Assembly (NCBI GenBank): GCA_964454685.1
Contig: CAYVTZ010000001.1
Span: 62,001 to 126,000, forward strand
DNA length: 64,000 nt
Source of the DNA: CAYVTZ01 sp964454685
GTDB taxonomy: Bacteria; Bacillota; Clostridia; Christensenellales; Christensenellaceae
Direction: 5' to 3'
The translations under genes and the position numbers were made by a program. Position 1 is the first letter of the stretch. Each line of letters opens with the position of its first letter. The notes beneath the pieces are model-generated. The model saw nothing but the letters and a program-made list of their open reading frames with translations. It was not told the origin of the DNA and ran no database searches. Shown piece by piece: positions 51,060-59,362 of this stretch.

Positions 51060-52187
51060 TTACAGCGTTCCGCTGCACAATCTCTCTAGCTGATCCATGT
51101 AATACAAGAAGTTGTCATAGCTCACATCCGGCGGCACAGAATGATCCAGCCACGGGATATACCCGCCCTCTTCCACCAGCGGCGCCACGCGGCGCAGCTC
51201 ATCGTCAATGTCCTTGCCCCCCGTAATCAGCGCGCGCTTGTTGATGCCACCCATCATCAGCAGTTCCTTGCCATATTCCTTGCGAAAATGATTCACATCC
51301 ATGCCACATTGTACTTCAAAGGGCAAAATTCCGTTCACCCCCGCCTTGAGCCACAGCGGCACCAGCTTGGTCACATCCCCGTCACTGTCCACAAAAATCA
51401 GATCCACGCCCTTGGAGCGCAATAGATCCGTCACCTTGCGATAGCGCGGAACCAGATATTTGTCAAACATCTCAGGCGAAAGCAAAGGACCGTTTTTGTA
51501 GCACATGTCCTCCCAAAATACGAAATAATCAAAGTCCGTATATTCCCAAATCTTGTTGATGATGCGCGTCATGCACTCTACCTTCGCATCCAGCACTTCT
51601 TCGATGAACTCAATGTCGTCATAAAACAACATCGAAAGCTCCTCTACGCCAAACAGATTGCGCAGCGGCCCAAAAAATCCACCCTCACGATCTGCCCACA
51701 TACGCAGCGGAATGCGGCGATGCTTCCACAATTTGCACTTTTGCTCCCAATTTTCGGGAAAGCGCTGTTCAAAGTTCAGCTCCCAGCGATACAGATTTTT
51801 CCGAAAATCCTCGCGCGATTTGATGGGGAAGTCCAACCAGTGCGGCATAGACGTTTCCCGTCCTTCTTTAAGCTCTTTCATCACAATGCCTTCATGATTA
51901 CGAAACGTGATGGTGGTCTCATCCTCGCCCAGTTGCTCATATTCAAATCCGGGCGAAAATCCGTAATAGATGCCCACCTCGTCCTGTCTGTCACATCCAA
52001 AATAATCCCAAAAACTCAAATCTCCCGCCCCGCCATGTTCGCCGATCTGCTCCGCAAACATATTGGTGTGGCCTTCCTGCTTCCATCGTTTCCAGGTAGT
52101 CGCCCAAACGTCCAGCGGCGGCCATTTCGTCACCCGATCCACCGGCTTGTAGCGCAGTTGATTTAAAAAACGTTCTTGTTCCGTCAT
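51060..52187 (-). CDS. UroD-superfamily protein without the zinc-binding residues
   Basis: 375-residue barrel protein beginning MTEQERFLNQLRYKPVDRVT, whose R-Y-K-P-V-D-R is the UroD-like N-terminal signature. Near residue 265 the region that carries H-x-C in cobamide methyltransferases reads FVDSDGDVTKL, with Asp residues instead. Near residue 350 it ends GGYIPWLDHSVPPDVSYDNF, with no Cys ligand but with the D-H-x-V-P-P-D pattern common in sugar-cluster UroD-like proteins. ATG 52187 follows GGAGGAAATTTGC. It is downstream of the LacI gene; a perfect palindrome (52233-52246) lies 46 bases ahead of the start. Reaction unknown. Confidence 0.85.
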   Translation of the reverse strand: MTEQERFLNQLRYKPVDRVTKWPPLDVWATTWKRWKQEGHTNMFAEQIGEHGGAGDLSFWDYFGCDRQDEVGIYYGFSPGFEYEQLGEDETTITFRNHEGIVMKELKEGRETSMPHWLDFPIKSREDFRKNLYRWELNFEQRFPENWEQKCKLWKHRRIPLRMWADREGGFFGPLRNLFGVEELSMLFYDDIEFIEEVLDAKVECMTRIINKIWEYTDFDYFVFWEDMCYKNGPLLSPEMFDKYLVPRYRKVTDLLRSKGVDLIFVDSDGDVTKLVPLWLKAGVNGILPFEVQCGMDVNHFRKEYGKELLMMGGINKRALITGGKDIDDELRRVAPLVEEGGYIPWLDHSVPPDVSYDNFLYYMDQLERLCSGTL

Positions 52188-52232
52188 GCAAATTTCCTCC
52201 TTGCTGTTTCTTCTATCTCGTTCTTTGCTATT

Positions 52233-52246
52233 TGGTAACGTTACCA
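52233..52246. promoter_or_regulatory. LacI-type operator palindrome
   Basis: TGGTAACGTTACCA is a perfect 14-bp palindrome with the central CG typical of LacI/GalR operators. It lies 46 bases before the UroD-like gene at 52187 and 158 bases after the LacI gene, its likely regulator. Confidence 0.7.
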
Positions 52247-52404
52247 TTTTCACCGTTAAAAAATCACGCCTCGAAGCGCACTTGATTTCTCAGCCTCCCG
52301 GTCTGCTGAGCCTACGATTCCGCTCTATGCCACCTCTTTGCTTCAGGCAAAAGCTTCACGCGAAATCATACAAAGTGAGATTCATCGTCTGCCAACGCCG
52401 CACG

Positions 52405-53394
52405 TCATGTCGTTTCGCGCAGTACCAATTCACCGTTCATCAGGCACTCTGCGGTCTCACGTTCCGGTCTCATGATACGCGCCAGCAACAGATCTACCGC
52501 GCACCTTCCGATCACACGCTGGTTTTGAGAAATCGTCGATAATCTCGGCCGGCTCCATCTGCAAAGCGGGATATCGTCAAACCCCATCAATTTCACCTGT
52601 TGCGGCACCTCTATCTTCTGTTGTTGCAAATAATCCAGTACACCCAGCGCCAGCATGTCTGTCGCCGCCAAAATCACATCCGGCTTTTGCCGCATCAGCG
52701 CCTTCGCCGCCTCAAAGCCACTCTCCATCGTGAACGCCGCCTCGCATACCAACTCCGGCAGTTCCGGCAACCCACAGTCCTTCAATCCTTGCAGATATCC
52801 TTCAAATCGTTCTGATGTAACATCGTATTTATCGCTTCCCTTCACATACGCAATGCGTTTGCATCCGCGCTTTGCAAAATGCTCCACCGCTTGACGCGTC
52901 AGTTCCAGTCCGTCCACACGTACCACATCCAATCGCTCGCCGATCAGCACGTTGTCCATCACGACCACTGCCACTTGCGATGCAATCCGCTCCAAATATG
53001 CGATGCTGTTGGGGTTGCGCCGGTAGGAAAAATAAATAATCGCCTCCGCCTTACGGCGTACCGCCTCCTGCAAATACGCCGACTCATGCTGCCCATTGCG
53101 TCCGGTTGAGCAAACAAACGTGATGTATCCCTGCTTGCTCGCCTGTTCCTCAATTCCGGCAAGAATTTCCATATATCCATAGTTGTATTGTTCCGGCAGC
53201 AGCACTGCGATGCTTTTGGTGCCGCCCTTTCGCATCGCTTGCGCAAAGCAGTTGGGCACATAATCGAGCTGCTTGATGGCGGCATTCACCCTCTCCAACG
53301 TGCTCTCCCGCACATTGCATTTTCCGCCTAATACCTTTGAAACTGTCGTTTTAGAGACCCCCGCAAGCCGCGCAACATCATAAATTGTACTCAT
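52405..53394 (-). CDS. LacI-family transcriptional regulator
   Basis: 329 residues. The LacI helix-turn-helix reads STIYDVARLAGVSKTTVSKVLGG at the N-terminus, with hinge YVPNCFAQAMRKGGTKSIAVLLP near 45-70. The sugar-sensing domain shows VVMDNVLIG near 125, GCKRIAYVKGSDKYD near 160, VILAATDMLALGVLDYL near 225 and MGFDDIPLCRWSRPRLSTI near 262. ATG 53394 is 12 bases after the stop of the upstream UroD-like gene, with GAGAAG as site. The TGGTAACGTTACCA palindrome 160 bp downstream is a likely target. Its ligand is probably a sugar or derivative processed by the UroD/SDR genes. Confidence 0.93.
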   Translation of the reverse strand: MSTIYDVARLAGVSKTTVSKVLGGKCNVRESTLERVNAAIKQLDYVPNCFAQAMRKGGTKSIAVLLPEQYNYGYMEILAGIEEQASKQGYITFVCSTGRNGQHESAYLQEAVRRKAEAIIYFSYRRNPNSIAYLERIASQVAVVVMDNVLIGERLDVVRVDGLELTRQAVEHFAKRGCKRIAYVKGSDKYDVTSERFEGYLQGLKDCGLPELPELVCEAAFTMESGFEAAKALMRQKPDVILAATDMLALGVLDYLQQQKIEVPQQVKLMGFDDIPLCRWSRPRLSTISQNQRVIGRCAVDLLLARIMRPERETAECLMNGELVLRETT

Positions 53395-53405
53395 CACTTC
53401 TCAAA

Positions 53406-54488
53406 TCAGTATCGTCCATGCTCCAGTATGGTGTCAATCATCGCCTTGTAATTCTCCAGCTTTACATCATTCATGATGCTGTGATTGGAGCTGCAAATGT
53501 ATCGTCCGCCCGGTTTCAGCTTTTCCAAATGCTCTCGCACCTCGGCGCGCACCTCATCCGGCGTGCCAATCGCCAACGGACCCGCCACATCAATGTTACC
53601 GCTGATTGTAATGCGATCTCCGTATTTTTCTTTGATGTCGTAAATGTTCATGGAATATGGTTCAATGGGGTTTACACCGTCCACCCCCAGCTCCATGATG
53701 ATATCGTCAAAAATCTCAGTGATGTTCCCGCAGCTATGGAAAAGCACCGGCACTCCCGCCTGCTTGGCAAGGTTCACCATCTTTTTGTACCGCGGCAGCC
53801 ACATCTCCTTGAATTTAACCGGATTCATGAATACGCCTGACCCAAACGCAATGTCGTCTCCCAAAAACAGGAATGTAATCTTGCTGTCCAACGCAATTTC
53901 AATCACCTTCATATAATAGGCAAGGCACTTGTCCATCATCACCTCAATGAACTCGGTGTCCGTGTATGCCATCGCAAAAAAGTCATCAAACCCAACCAGA
54001 AATTGATAGCAGGTCTGGAAAATGGTGCCCGTGAGGATAAATGTTCCGATTCCCGTGCCTTCAATCGCCTTATTGTAAATATCAAAATATTGCTTGCGCG
54101 GCGCAAAGTCCAACTCCCAGTCCGGCTCTACAATCTTTTCCAAGTCCGCAAAGCTCTTGATGCGACCATCGTTAACGATGTGCAATTCACCCTTTTCATC
54201 ACGATATTTAAAAGGTGCCCAAAGCGCCTCAAACCCCATCACATCCTGTCCGTTGAACTCTAAAATTTCCATGTAGTCCTTAGGATCCATCGGCGGCGCA
54301 ACAAATGTGCGATCCGAGGCCCCCCGCGCAGCCGCCAGCGTAGACCCTGCGTCACGTTCCAAAATCGCCTTCACCACATCTTCTTCAATCGCAACCTCAA
54401 AGTGCGGCACACGATCCGGGATCTCCCCGCGCAGCGCAGCCAGCGTTCTCTCCTTGTCCGGTTTGCGTAAACGTTCTAGCGTACTCAT
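53406..54488 (-). CDS. UroD-superfamily protein, cobamide-methyltransferase-like
   Basis: 360-residue protein of the UroD/MtaA superfamily. The N-terminal signature is LAALRGEIPDRVPHFEVA near residue 19. Near residue 250 it has LFHSCGNITEI, the H-x-C-G-N stretch that binds zinc in methylcobamide:thiol methyltransferases. GRYICSSNHSIMND near residue 325 supplies a possible third Cys ligand. It thus keeps features missing from the two relatives in this window. No corrinoid protein or CoM pathway is visible, so the methyl acceptor is unknown. ATG 54488 follows AGGAGAATGAAC with correct spacing; the ATG 6 bases earlier is too close. It is first in its operon, with LacI next. Confidence 0.87.
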   Translation of the reverse strand: MSTLERLRKPDKERTLAALRGEIPDRVPHFEVAIEEDVVKAILERDAGSTLAAARGASDRTFVAPPMDPKDYMEILEFNGQDVMGFEALWAPFKYRDEKGELHIVNDGRIKSFADLEKIVEPDWELDFAPRKQYFDIYNKAIEGTGIGTFILTGTIFQTCYQFLVGFDDFFAMAYTDTEFIEVMMDKCLAYYMKVIEIALDSKITFLFLGDDIAFGSGVFMNPVKFKEMWLPRYKKMVNLAKQAGVPVLFHSCGNITEIFDDIIMELGVDGVNPIEPYSMNIYDIKEKYGDRITISGNIDVAGPLAIGTPDEVRAEVREHLEKLKPGGRYICSSNHSIMNDVKLENYKAMIDTILEHGRY

Positions 54489-54679
54489 GTTCATTCTCCT
54501 ATCCTTTTGCTTTGCGCCGCACGCGCGGCATATCATCCATCCCCATTTTTTGCTGTCACGGTCATGCGCATCCAAGCATTCTCACCGTCGCGCAGCACCC
54601 TTTTTTTCTGCTTTTTGCAATGATAAATACAACTGCCGCAACACCGTTACAGCACAATTAAAAAATAAATACGAACATC

Positions 54680-54708
54680 TTGTATGAACTGTCTTGATTC
54701 TGTATAAT
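54680..54708 (+). promoter_or_regulatory. Promoter of the AraC regulator gene
   Basis: TTGTAT (54680-54685), 17-base spacer, TATAAT (54703-54708), about 75 bases before ATG 54786. The 54489-54785 interval is the shared control region with the divergent UroD operon; no convincing minus-strand promoter was found in it. Confidence 0.65.
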
Positions 54709-54785
54709 CATAGCATGGCATGTGATTGATGTAAATTACATTTCCTGCTCATTTATATACTATTCTTGCTGTCTTGAGGTGGATT

Positions 54786-55655
54786 ATGATCGTTCATGAG
54801 GAAAATCGGGAATATAATCTGGATATCACAGAAGAGTCCTGCGGAGTGATCGCCAATTCAAGCGGTTTGTCTCGTAGCCTGCCCTTCTTTGTGTATTGTA
54901 CTGGTCAAATCGGCGGAAAAAAGGACTATTATACCAAAACAAAAACGCTCAGCGGCGTACTGCTCATCTTAACTACGGCAGGCAGCGGCTCTCTGGAATA
55001 CCAGGGACAAAGCTATCTACTGCAAACAGGCGACTTATTTCTGCTGGACTGCACGCAGTATCACGAATATCACACTGTCGGCAAGCACTGGACCAATTAC
55101 TATATTCGCTTTGACGGTAGCGCAGCGCGCATCTATCATGATTATATTCACCGGCATGGGTTTCATATCTTCAGTTGTGAAAACTGGAAATTGATGCAAA
55201 GCCGCTTTTCCGAGGTTATTAATCTGTGTACACAATCAGGCTCCCTTGCGCCCATGCAGGTTTCCTCGCTCATCACACAGATTCTGACAGATCTCGCCGG
55301 CATGCAGCCCCATCCGGAAGAAGAACAAGATATGTCTGCCGCCGTGACCACTGCCAAACACTACATCGAAACGCATTATCACAAAAAAGTCACATTAGAG
55401 GAAATCGCTCAGGCTTGTCTGCTCAGTCCTTATCATCTTTCCCGCCTGTTCAAGGCGCAGCTGGGAGATTCCCCGCATGCGTTCCTGAATCATGTGCGCA
55501 TCGAAAATGCAAAACGTTTGCTGCTCACCACACAGCTCAGCGTACAAGACATCTGCTTTCGCGTCGGTTTTTCCAACCCCAACATTCTAATCCGCTCATT
55601 CAAAAATGCCGTAGGCATGACGCCCACAGCATTTCGTTCCAAGCATTTTTTGTAA
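54786..55655 (+). CDS. AraC-family transcriptional regulator with N-terminal cupin sensor
   Basis: 289 residues. The N-terminal AraC-binding cupin (LLILTTAGSGSLEYQGQSYL near 60; LFLLDCTQYHEYHTV near 85; YYIRFDGSAARIYHDY near 105) senses a sugar. The C-terminal double helix-turn-helix reads VTLEEIAQACLLSPYHLSRLF near 205 and VQDICFRVGFSNPNILIRSFK near 255, ending GMTPTAFRSKHFL. ATG 54786 follows GAGGTGGATT. It is divergent from the UroD-LacI-UroD-SDR operon, so it probably activates that operon and possibly the ABC operon, whose promoter has 21-bp-spaced direct repeats (49630-49661). Confidence 0.93.
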   Translation: MIVHEENREYNLDITEESCGVIANSSGLSRSLPFFVYCTGQIGGKKDYYTKTKTLSGVLLILTTAGSGSLEYQGQSYLLQTGDLFLLDCTQYHEYHTVGKHWTNYYIRFDGSAARIYHDYIHRHGFHIFSCENWKLMQSRFSEVINLCTQSGSLAPMQVSSLITQILTDLAGMQPHPEEEQDMSAAVTTAKHYIETHYHKKVTLEEIAQACLLSPYHLSRLFKAQLGDSPHAFLNHVRIENAKRLLLTTQLSVQDICFRVGFSNPNILIRSFKNAVGMTPTAFRSKHFL

Positions 55656-55739
55656 TATTAACTAAATTTATCTATTATAGTTTTACTTTTATGAATATTA
55701 TATGCAAAAATACCAAGCGCGAGCTGTCCTCTTGACGGC

Positions 55740-56744
55740 TTATGTGGATTGCCTCAGCACCAAATCCGGACGCAGAACCACGTTTTGTCTTCCCTGATAC
55801 TTGCCTTGCAATCGATCAATGAGCACTTCCGTACCCATTTGCCCAATGCGATATTTCGGCTGCCGCACCGTGGTCAGCGGAACGCGTAAATAAGCCGCAA
55901 ATTCGATATCATCGTATCCCGCAATGCGAATGTCTTTCGGAATGCTCATGCCCGCCTCCAAAATTGCTTCCATCGCGCCGATCGCCAGTACGTCACAGCC
56001 ACAAAACAACGCATCCAAATTCACACCCTGCGCAATGATGCGCTTCATGGCGGCATACCCATCCTCCACCGTTGGCTTCGCGTCCATCACCAGGTCCGCA
56101 TCAAAAGCAATGTGGTTGTCCTCCAATGCCTTACGATATCCATTCATACGCTCTGAATATGAGCTGATTTTTTTATAGATATTCAGAAATCCAATCTTAG
56201 CCGAACCCGTTTTAATCAAGTAGTCTACCATCTGATAGCTTCCATGAAAATTGTCGTTGACCACATAGTCCGCATCATCCGTCTCACTTTTGCGAATGAC
56301 AAACACATAAGGAATGCCGAAGGAATCCAAAAAGGCACGATGTTTGCTGTCATTAAGCATGGATGCCGCTAAAATCAAGCCATCCACCTGCTTGTTCGCC
56401 AAAATCTGCACCGCTTCCTCTTCCTTTTGGATATTGGAATATGCGTTGCACAAGATGATGCTGTATCCATATTCCGCCGCAGACTTCTCCACGCCTTCAA
56501 TTACAGGTGCAAACAGTGAAAACGAGCTGTCCGATACGATCAGCCCCAGCGTCTTGCTCACATTTGTTCTAAGGCTTTTCGCAACAGAGTTCGGGCGGTA
56601 GTTCATGCGCTTTGCAGTTTCCTTCACCCGCGCAACAGTTTCAGCGCCAATTCCCGGTTCGCCTCTCAAAGCTTTGGAAACCGCTGTGATAGAAAGATTC
56701 AGCTCCTGCGCGATACTTTTTAGTGTAACGGCTTTCTTTGGCAT
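55740..56744 (-). CDS. LacI-family transcriptional regulator
   Basis: 334 residues. HTH KKAVTLKSIAQELNLSITAV with SKALRGEPGIG, hinge NYRPNSVAKSLRTNVSKTLG, then the sensor domain: GLIVSDSSFSLFAPVIEGVE near 65, GYAAMKRIIAQGVNLDALFCGCD near 225, and IAGYDDIEFAAYLRVPLTTVRQ near 275. ATG 56744 follows GGAGGTGCAGGG; the longer reading runs back to the promoter itself and is rejected. A perfect consensus promoter with an overlapping palindrome (56793-56834) drives it, which suggests autoregulation. The next gene upstream is a TIM-barrel epimerase that it may control. Confidence 0.93.
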   Translation of the reverse strand: MPKKAVTLKSIAQELNLSITAVSKALRGEPGIGAETVARVKETAKRMNYRPNSVAKSLRTNVSKTLGLIVSDSSFSLFAPVIEGVEKSAAEYGYSIILCNAYSNIQKEEEAVQILANKQVDGLILAASMLNDSKHRAFLDSFGIPYVFVIRKSETDDADYVVNDNFHGSYQMVDYLIKTGSAKIGFLNIYKKISSYSERMNGYRKALEDNHIAFDADLVMDAKPTVEDGYAAMKRIIAQGVNLDALFCGCDVLAIGAMEAILEAGMSIPKDIRIAGYDDIEFAAYLRVPLTTVRQPKYRIGQMGTEVLIDRLQGKYQGRQNVVLRPDLVLRQST

Positions 56745-56792
56745 CCCTGCACCTCCAAATATGCTGCTCGAACACGCTGTCATTCCTTTTAG

Positions 56793-56834
56793 TAAAATTA
56801 ATTTTATTATACTAACATCCATTTTGCGTGTCAA
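56793..56834 (-). promoter_or_regulatory. Consensus sigma-A promoter with overlapping palindrome before the LacI gene
   Basis: Minus-strand TTGACA (56829-56834), 17-base spacer, TATAAT (56806-56811): an exact consensus. TAAAATTAATTTTA (56793-56806) is a perfect 14-bp palindrome starting at the -10. Such a strong promoter would need repression, which the palindrome could give. Confidence 0.8.
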
Positions 56835-56868
56835 TCACCGCGCTCATTCTCACGACGGCTGCTTTTTC

Positions 56869-57708
56869 TCACATCACCTTCTCCATCAGCTTTCTCAGCT
56901 GTATTCCCTCCGAAACATTATCCACCCGGTTGGCGTTTTGCCATTCCATCCAAATGTATTCCACGCCAATGAAACCGCTGTAACCCGCGTCCTGCATCAA
57001 TCGCACAATCTGTGCATAGTCAATCGTATTCTCAGATAACACAGCTTGCAGCACGCCTTTCGCTGCACCGCGCGCATGAAAATGCGAAGCGTGCGGAATC
57101 AGTGGATGCACCTGCGCATCGGGAATCCCTGCAATGGCAAAATGGGTATAATCCAGCGTCAGCGTCAAGCCCTCTGTCTCCTGCACCAAGCGCAACGCCT
57201 TTTGCGGTGTGTCCGCAATCGAACCCGTGTGCGCCTCCGTGCCAAAAGTTATGCAAGCCTTATGCGCCTGCTCCACGCGCCATGCCAACTCCTCGGTTGC
57301 TCGCGCAAAGGAGTCTGTTTCCTCCGGTTCAAAGGATACGCCGGGCAGACAAGTCACATGACGGCTTCCTGCCGCTTCGGCGTACTCCAGCGTCCGCAAA
57401 AACCAATCCCGCGCCCGCGCCCGCACTGCCGCATCCGGGTGGTTGATCGCGCGCGGCTCGAAATCCACATCACATTGCAAAAAAACATCCGCAACGCAAA
57501 TGCCCGCGTCCTCTGCCTTTTGGCGCAGCGTTCTGCCATTGCCCGATGCATCGCCAAATACAACCGATGGCTGCAAATGGCTTCGGTTCTCAAACAGCCC
57601 CACATCAATGCCATCAAATCCCAGCAGACCAATCAGCGTAATCGTCTTGTCATGTTCCAGCAGTGGAAAAGTAAAATCCGCGCAGGCAAAGGGATATTTC
57701 ATACTCAT
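56869..57708 (-). CDS. TIM-barrel sugar isomerase/epimerase
   Basis: 279-residue xylose-isomerase-like TIM barrel. It begins MSMKYPFACADFTFPLLEHD and shows ITLIGLLGFDGIDVGLFENR near 22-42. Likely metal ligands are Glu in FGTEAHTGSI near 154, Asp in TLDYTHFAIAG near 185, His in ASHFHARGAAKG near 207 and Glu in FIGVEYIWMEW near 245. Its start overlaps the stop of the cysteine-rich miniprotein by 4 bases (ATGA), with GGAGG just before; a second ATG six bases later has better spacing. This coupling to the cysteine-rich gene is unusual. No kinase or aldolase is adjacent, so the sugar is unknown. Confidence 0.87.
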   Translation of the reverse strand: MSMKYPFACADFTFPLLEHDKTITLIGLLGFDGIDVGLFENRSHLQPSVVFGDASGNGRTLRQKAEDAGICVADVFLQCDVDFEPRAINHPDAAVRARARDWFLRTLEYAEAAGSRHVTCLPGVSFEPEETDSFARATEELAWRVEQAHKACITFGTEAHTGSIADTPQKALRLVQETEGLTLTLDYTHFAIAGIPDAQVHPLIPHASHFHARGAAKGVLQAVLSENTIDYAQIVRLMQDAGYSGFIGVEYIWMEWQNANRVDNVSEGIQLRKLMEKVM

Positions 57709-57875
57709 TTTCCTCCGGCTTCCGCCTCTTTTTTACATGTGTCGCACTTCCAGCAGCAATATTCGCACGTGCAGTAACAAACGCCCTCTTCAAAGGAGAG
57801 CCGCAGTCCGCACACCGGACAAATAATGCTGCATTCTTCTTTTCTCTTCTTTTTTACCTCGCATGTTTTATGCAT
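57705..57875 (-). CDS. Cysteine-rich miniprotein (zinc-ribbon-like)
   Basis: 56-residue protein with ten cysteines: MHKTCEVKKK and later ICPVCGLRL, VCYCTCEYCCWKC and DTCKK. The C-x2-C pairs suggest one or two zinc or other metal sites. I set the start at 57875 because a TATAAT (57897-57902) and its -35 lie inside the longer reading. No good ribosome site precedes it, so expression may be low or leaderless-like. It ends in an ATGA overlap with the epimerase gene and starts 48 bp after the E3 gene stop. I do not recognise the family; it may be a metal-binding or regulatory peptide. Confidence 0.6.
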   Translation of the reverse strand: MHKTCEVKKKRKEECSIICPVCGLRLSFEEGVCYCTCEYCCWKCDTCKKEAEAGGK

Positions 57876-57896
57876 ATTATGTGCAGTTATTCCTAT

Positions 57897-57926
57897 ATTA
57901 TAGCATTGAATTAGGTCATAGTTCAA
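57897..57926 (-). promoter_or_regulatory. Promoter of the miniprotein-epimerase pair
   Basis: Minus-strand TTGAAC (57921-57926), 18-base spacer, TATAAT (57897-57902), overlapping the last codons of the E3 gene. This separates the pair from the dehydrogenase operon. Confidence 0.65.
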
Positions 57927-59296
57927 ATATGAATCGGTTGTCCGGACGCAATGTGTGCAGCCTCCAAAATCGCCTCACTCATCGTGGGATGGGGATGTAC
58001 GACCTTTGCCATCTCATCCACCGTCATCTCCAGCCCTAGGTACCCCACAATGCCCCAAATCATTTCTGTCACATGCGCCCCCACCATGCTCGCACCCAGC
58101 AACTGCCCGTATTTCTTTTCATATATCAGCTTCACGAAGCCCGCTTCCTCGCCATACGCAATCGCCTTACCGTTCGCAGACAGCGGGAACACCGCCACAC
58201 CCACATCCATTCCGCATTTTTCAGCCTGCGCCTCCGTCAGTCCCGCACTCGCCACCTCCGGCACGCAATAGGTGCATTTGGGAATATCTCTGTACGCAAT
58301 GGGCTGTATGCGCCTCCCGCAAATGTGATCCACCGCGCGCATTGCCTGCGCGCTTGCTGTGTGCGCCAGAGCCAGTTTGCCCGTCACATCGCCGATCGCA
58401 TAAATACCAGTAACATTGGTGCACATCGCCTCATCCACTTTGATATATCCGCGCTCATCCAGCGCCACACCTGCTTGTTCCAACCCCAACCCTTTCGTAT
58501 TCGGGCGAATGCCTGCCGCCGCCAATAAGTGCGTCGCTTCTATTCTCGTGCGCCTCCCGCCGCATTCCAATTCCACTTCTATCCTCTTTCCGCTGTGTTT
58601 CACCTGCATAAGTCTTGCACCGGTCAACACCTCAATGCCCTGCATTTCCTTTTGTACCAACGCAGAGACCTCCGCCTCCTCGTTGGGCAGAATGCGTTCC
58701 ATCATCTCAATCAAAGTTACCTTGGTTCCATAAGCGGCAAATACAGTCGCAAACTCGACGCCAATGGCGCCACCACCCACAATCACAATGCTTTCGGGTG
58801 CCTGCGTCAGCGCAAGCGCTCCCTTCGCGTCCAATATGTTGGGCTGCGTATCATCCAGCATGGGCAACTTGGTAAAGGTTCCGCCCGTCGCAACAATCAC
58901 ATTGCTGCATTGCAGCACCTCGCCCGACCCCGTCAGTTCCAGTGTGTTTTTCCCGGTAAGCCGCGCCGTATCACGATATACCATGATGTTGTTTTTCTTC
59001 ATCAAATACTCGATGCCACGCACCAGCTTTTCGCTCACTGCGCGGCTGCGCGCGTGGGCCTTTGCATAATCAGCCGAAACGCCTTCCACCGAAAAGCCGA
59101 ATTTATCGCCCTGCGTTAGTCCGCGAATCATCTCCGCATTGCGCAGCAACGATTTTGTAGGGATACACCCCCAGTTCAGGCAAACCCCGCCCAATCGTTC
59201 CCGCTCCACAATCGCCGTTTTCTTTCCGGCAAGCGCCGCCTTGATTGCCGCGACATATCCTCCCGGCCCGCCGCCGATCACGATCACATCATACAT
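57923..59296 (-). CDS. lpdA: Dihydrolipoyl dehydrogenase (E3)
   Basis: FAD enzyme that reoxidises the lipoyl group of E2 with NAD. The 457-residue chain has the FAD motif VIGGGPGGYVAA at residues 6-17, redox-active Cys39 and Cys44 in GGVCLNWGCIPTKS, the NAD motif IVGGGAIGVEFA near 172, the second FAD motif GIYAIGDVTGK near 300, and the C-terminal active-site HPHPTMSEAI (His-Pro) near 436. It has no N-terminal lipoyl domain. The start follows AGAGGAAAAACAA. It is the last gene of the E1a-E1b-E2-E3 operon, 66 bp after E2. Confidence 0.96.
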   Translation of the reverse strand: MYDVIVIGGGPGGYVAAIKAALAGKKTAIVERERLGGVCLNWGCIPTKSLLRNAEMIRGLTQGDKFGFSVEGVSADYAKAHARSRAVSEKLVRGIEYLMKKNNIMVYRDTARLTGKNTLELTGSGEVLQCSNVIVATGGTFTKLPMLDDTQPNILDAKGALALTQAPESIVIVGGGAIGVEFATVFAAYGTKVTLIEMMERILPNEEAEVSALVQKEMQGIEVLTGARLMQVKHSGKRIEVELECGGRRTRIEATHLLAAAGIRPNTKGLGLEQAGVALDERGYIKVDEAMCTNVTGIYAIGDVTGKLALAHTASAQAMRAVDHICGRRIQPIAYRDIPKCTYCVPEVASAGLTEAQAEKCGMDVGVAVFPLSANGKAIAYGEEAGFVKLIYEKKYGQLLGASMVGAHVTEMIWGIVGYLGLEMTVDEMAKVVHPHPTMSEAILEAAHIASGQPIHI

Positions 59297-59362
59297 TTGT
59301 TTTTCCTCTTTTCAGGGCGCACCCTGTCTTAGCCCCTTGTTCCTACTGCGCCGCATCCTCAA

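Noticed and set aside
57876..57926. Longer N-terminus for the cysteine-rich protein
   Set aside because: The extra codons contain a -35/-10 promoter and lack a ribosome site, so the shorter start was used.
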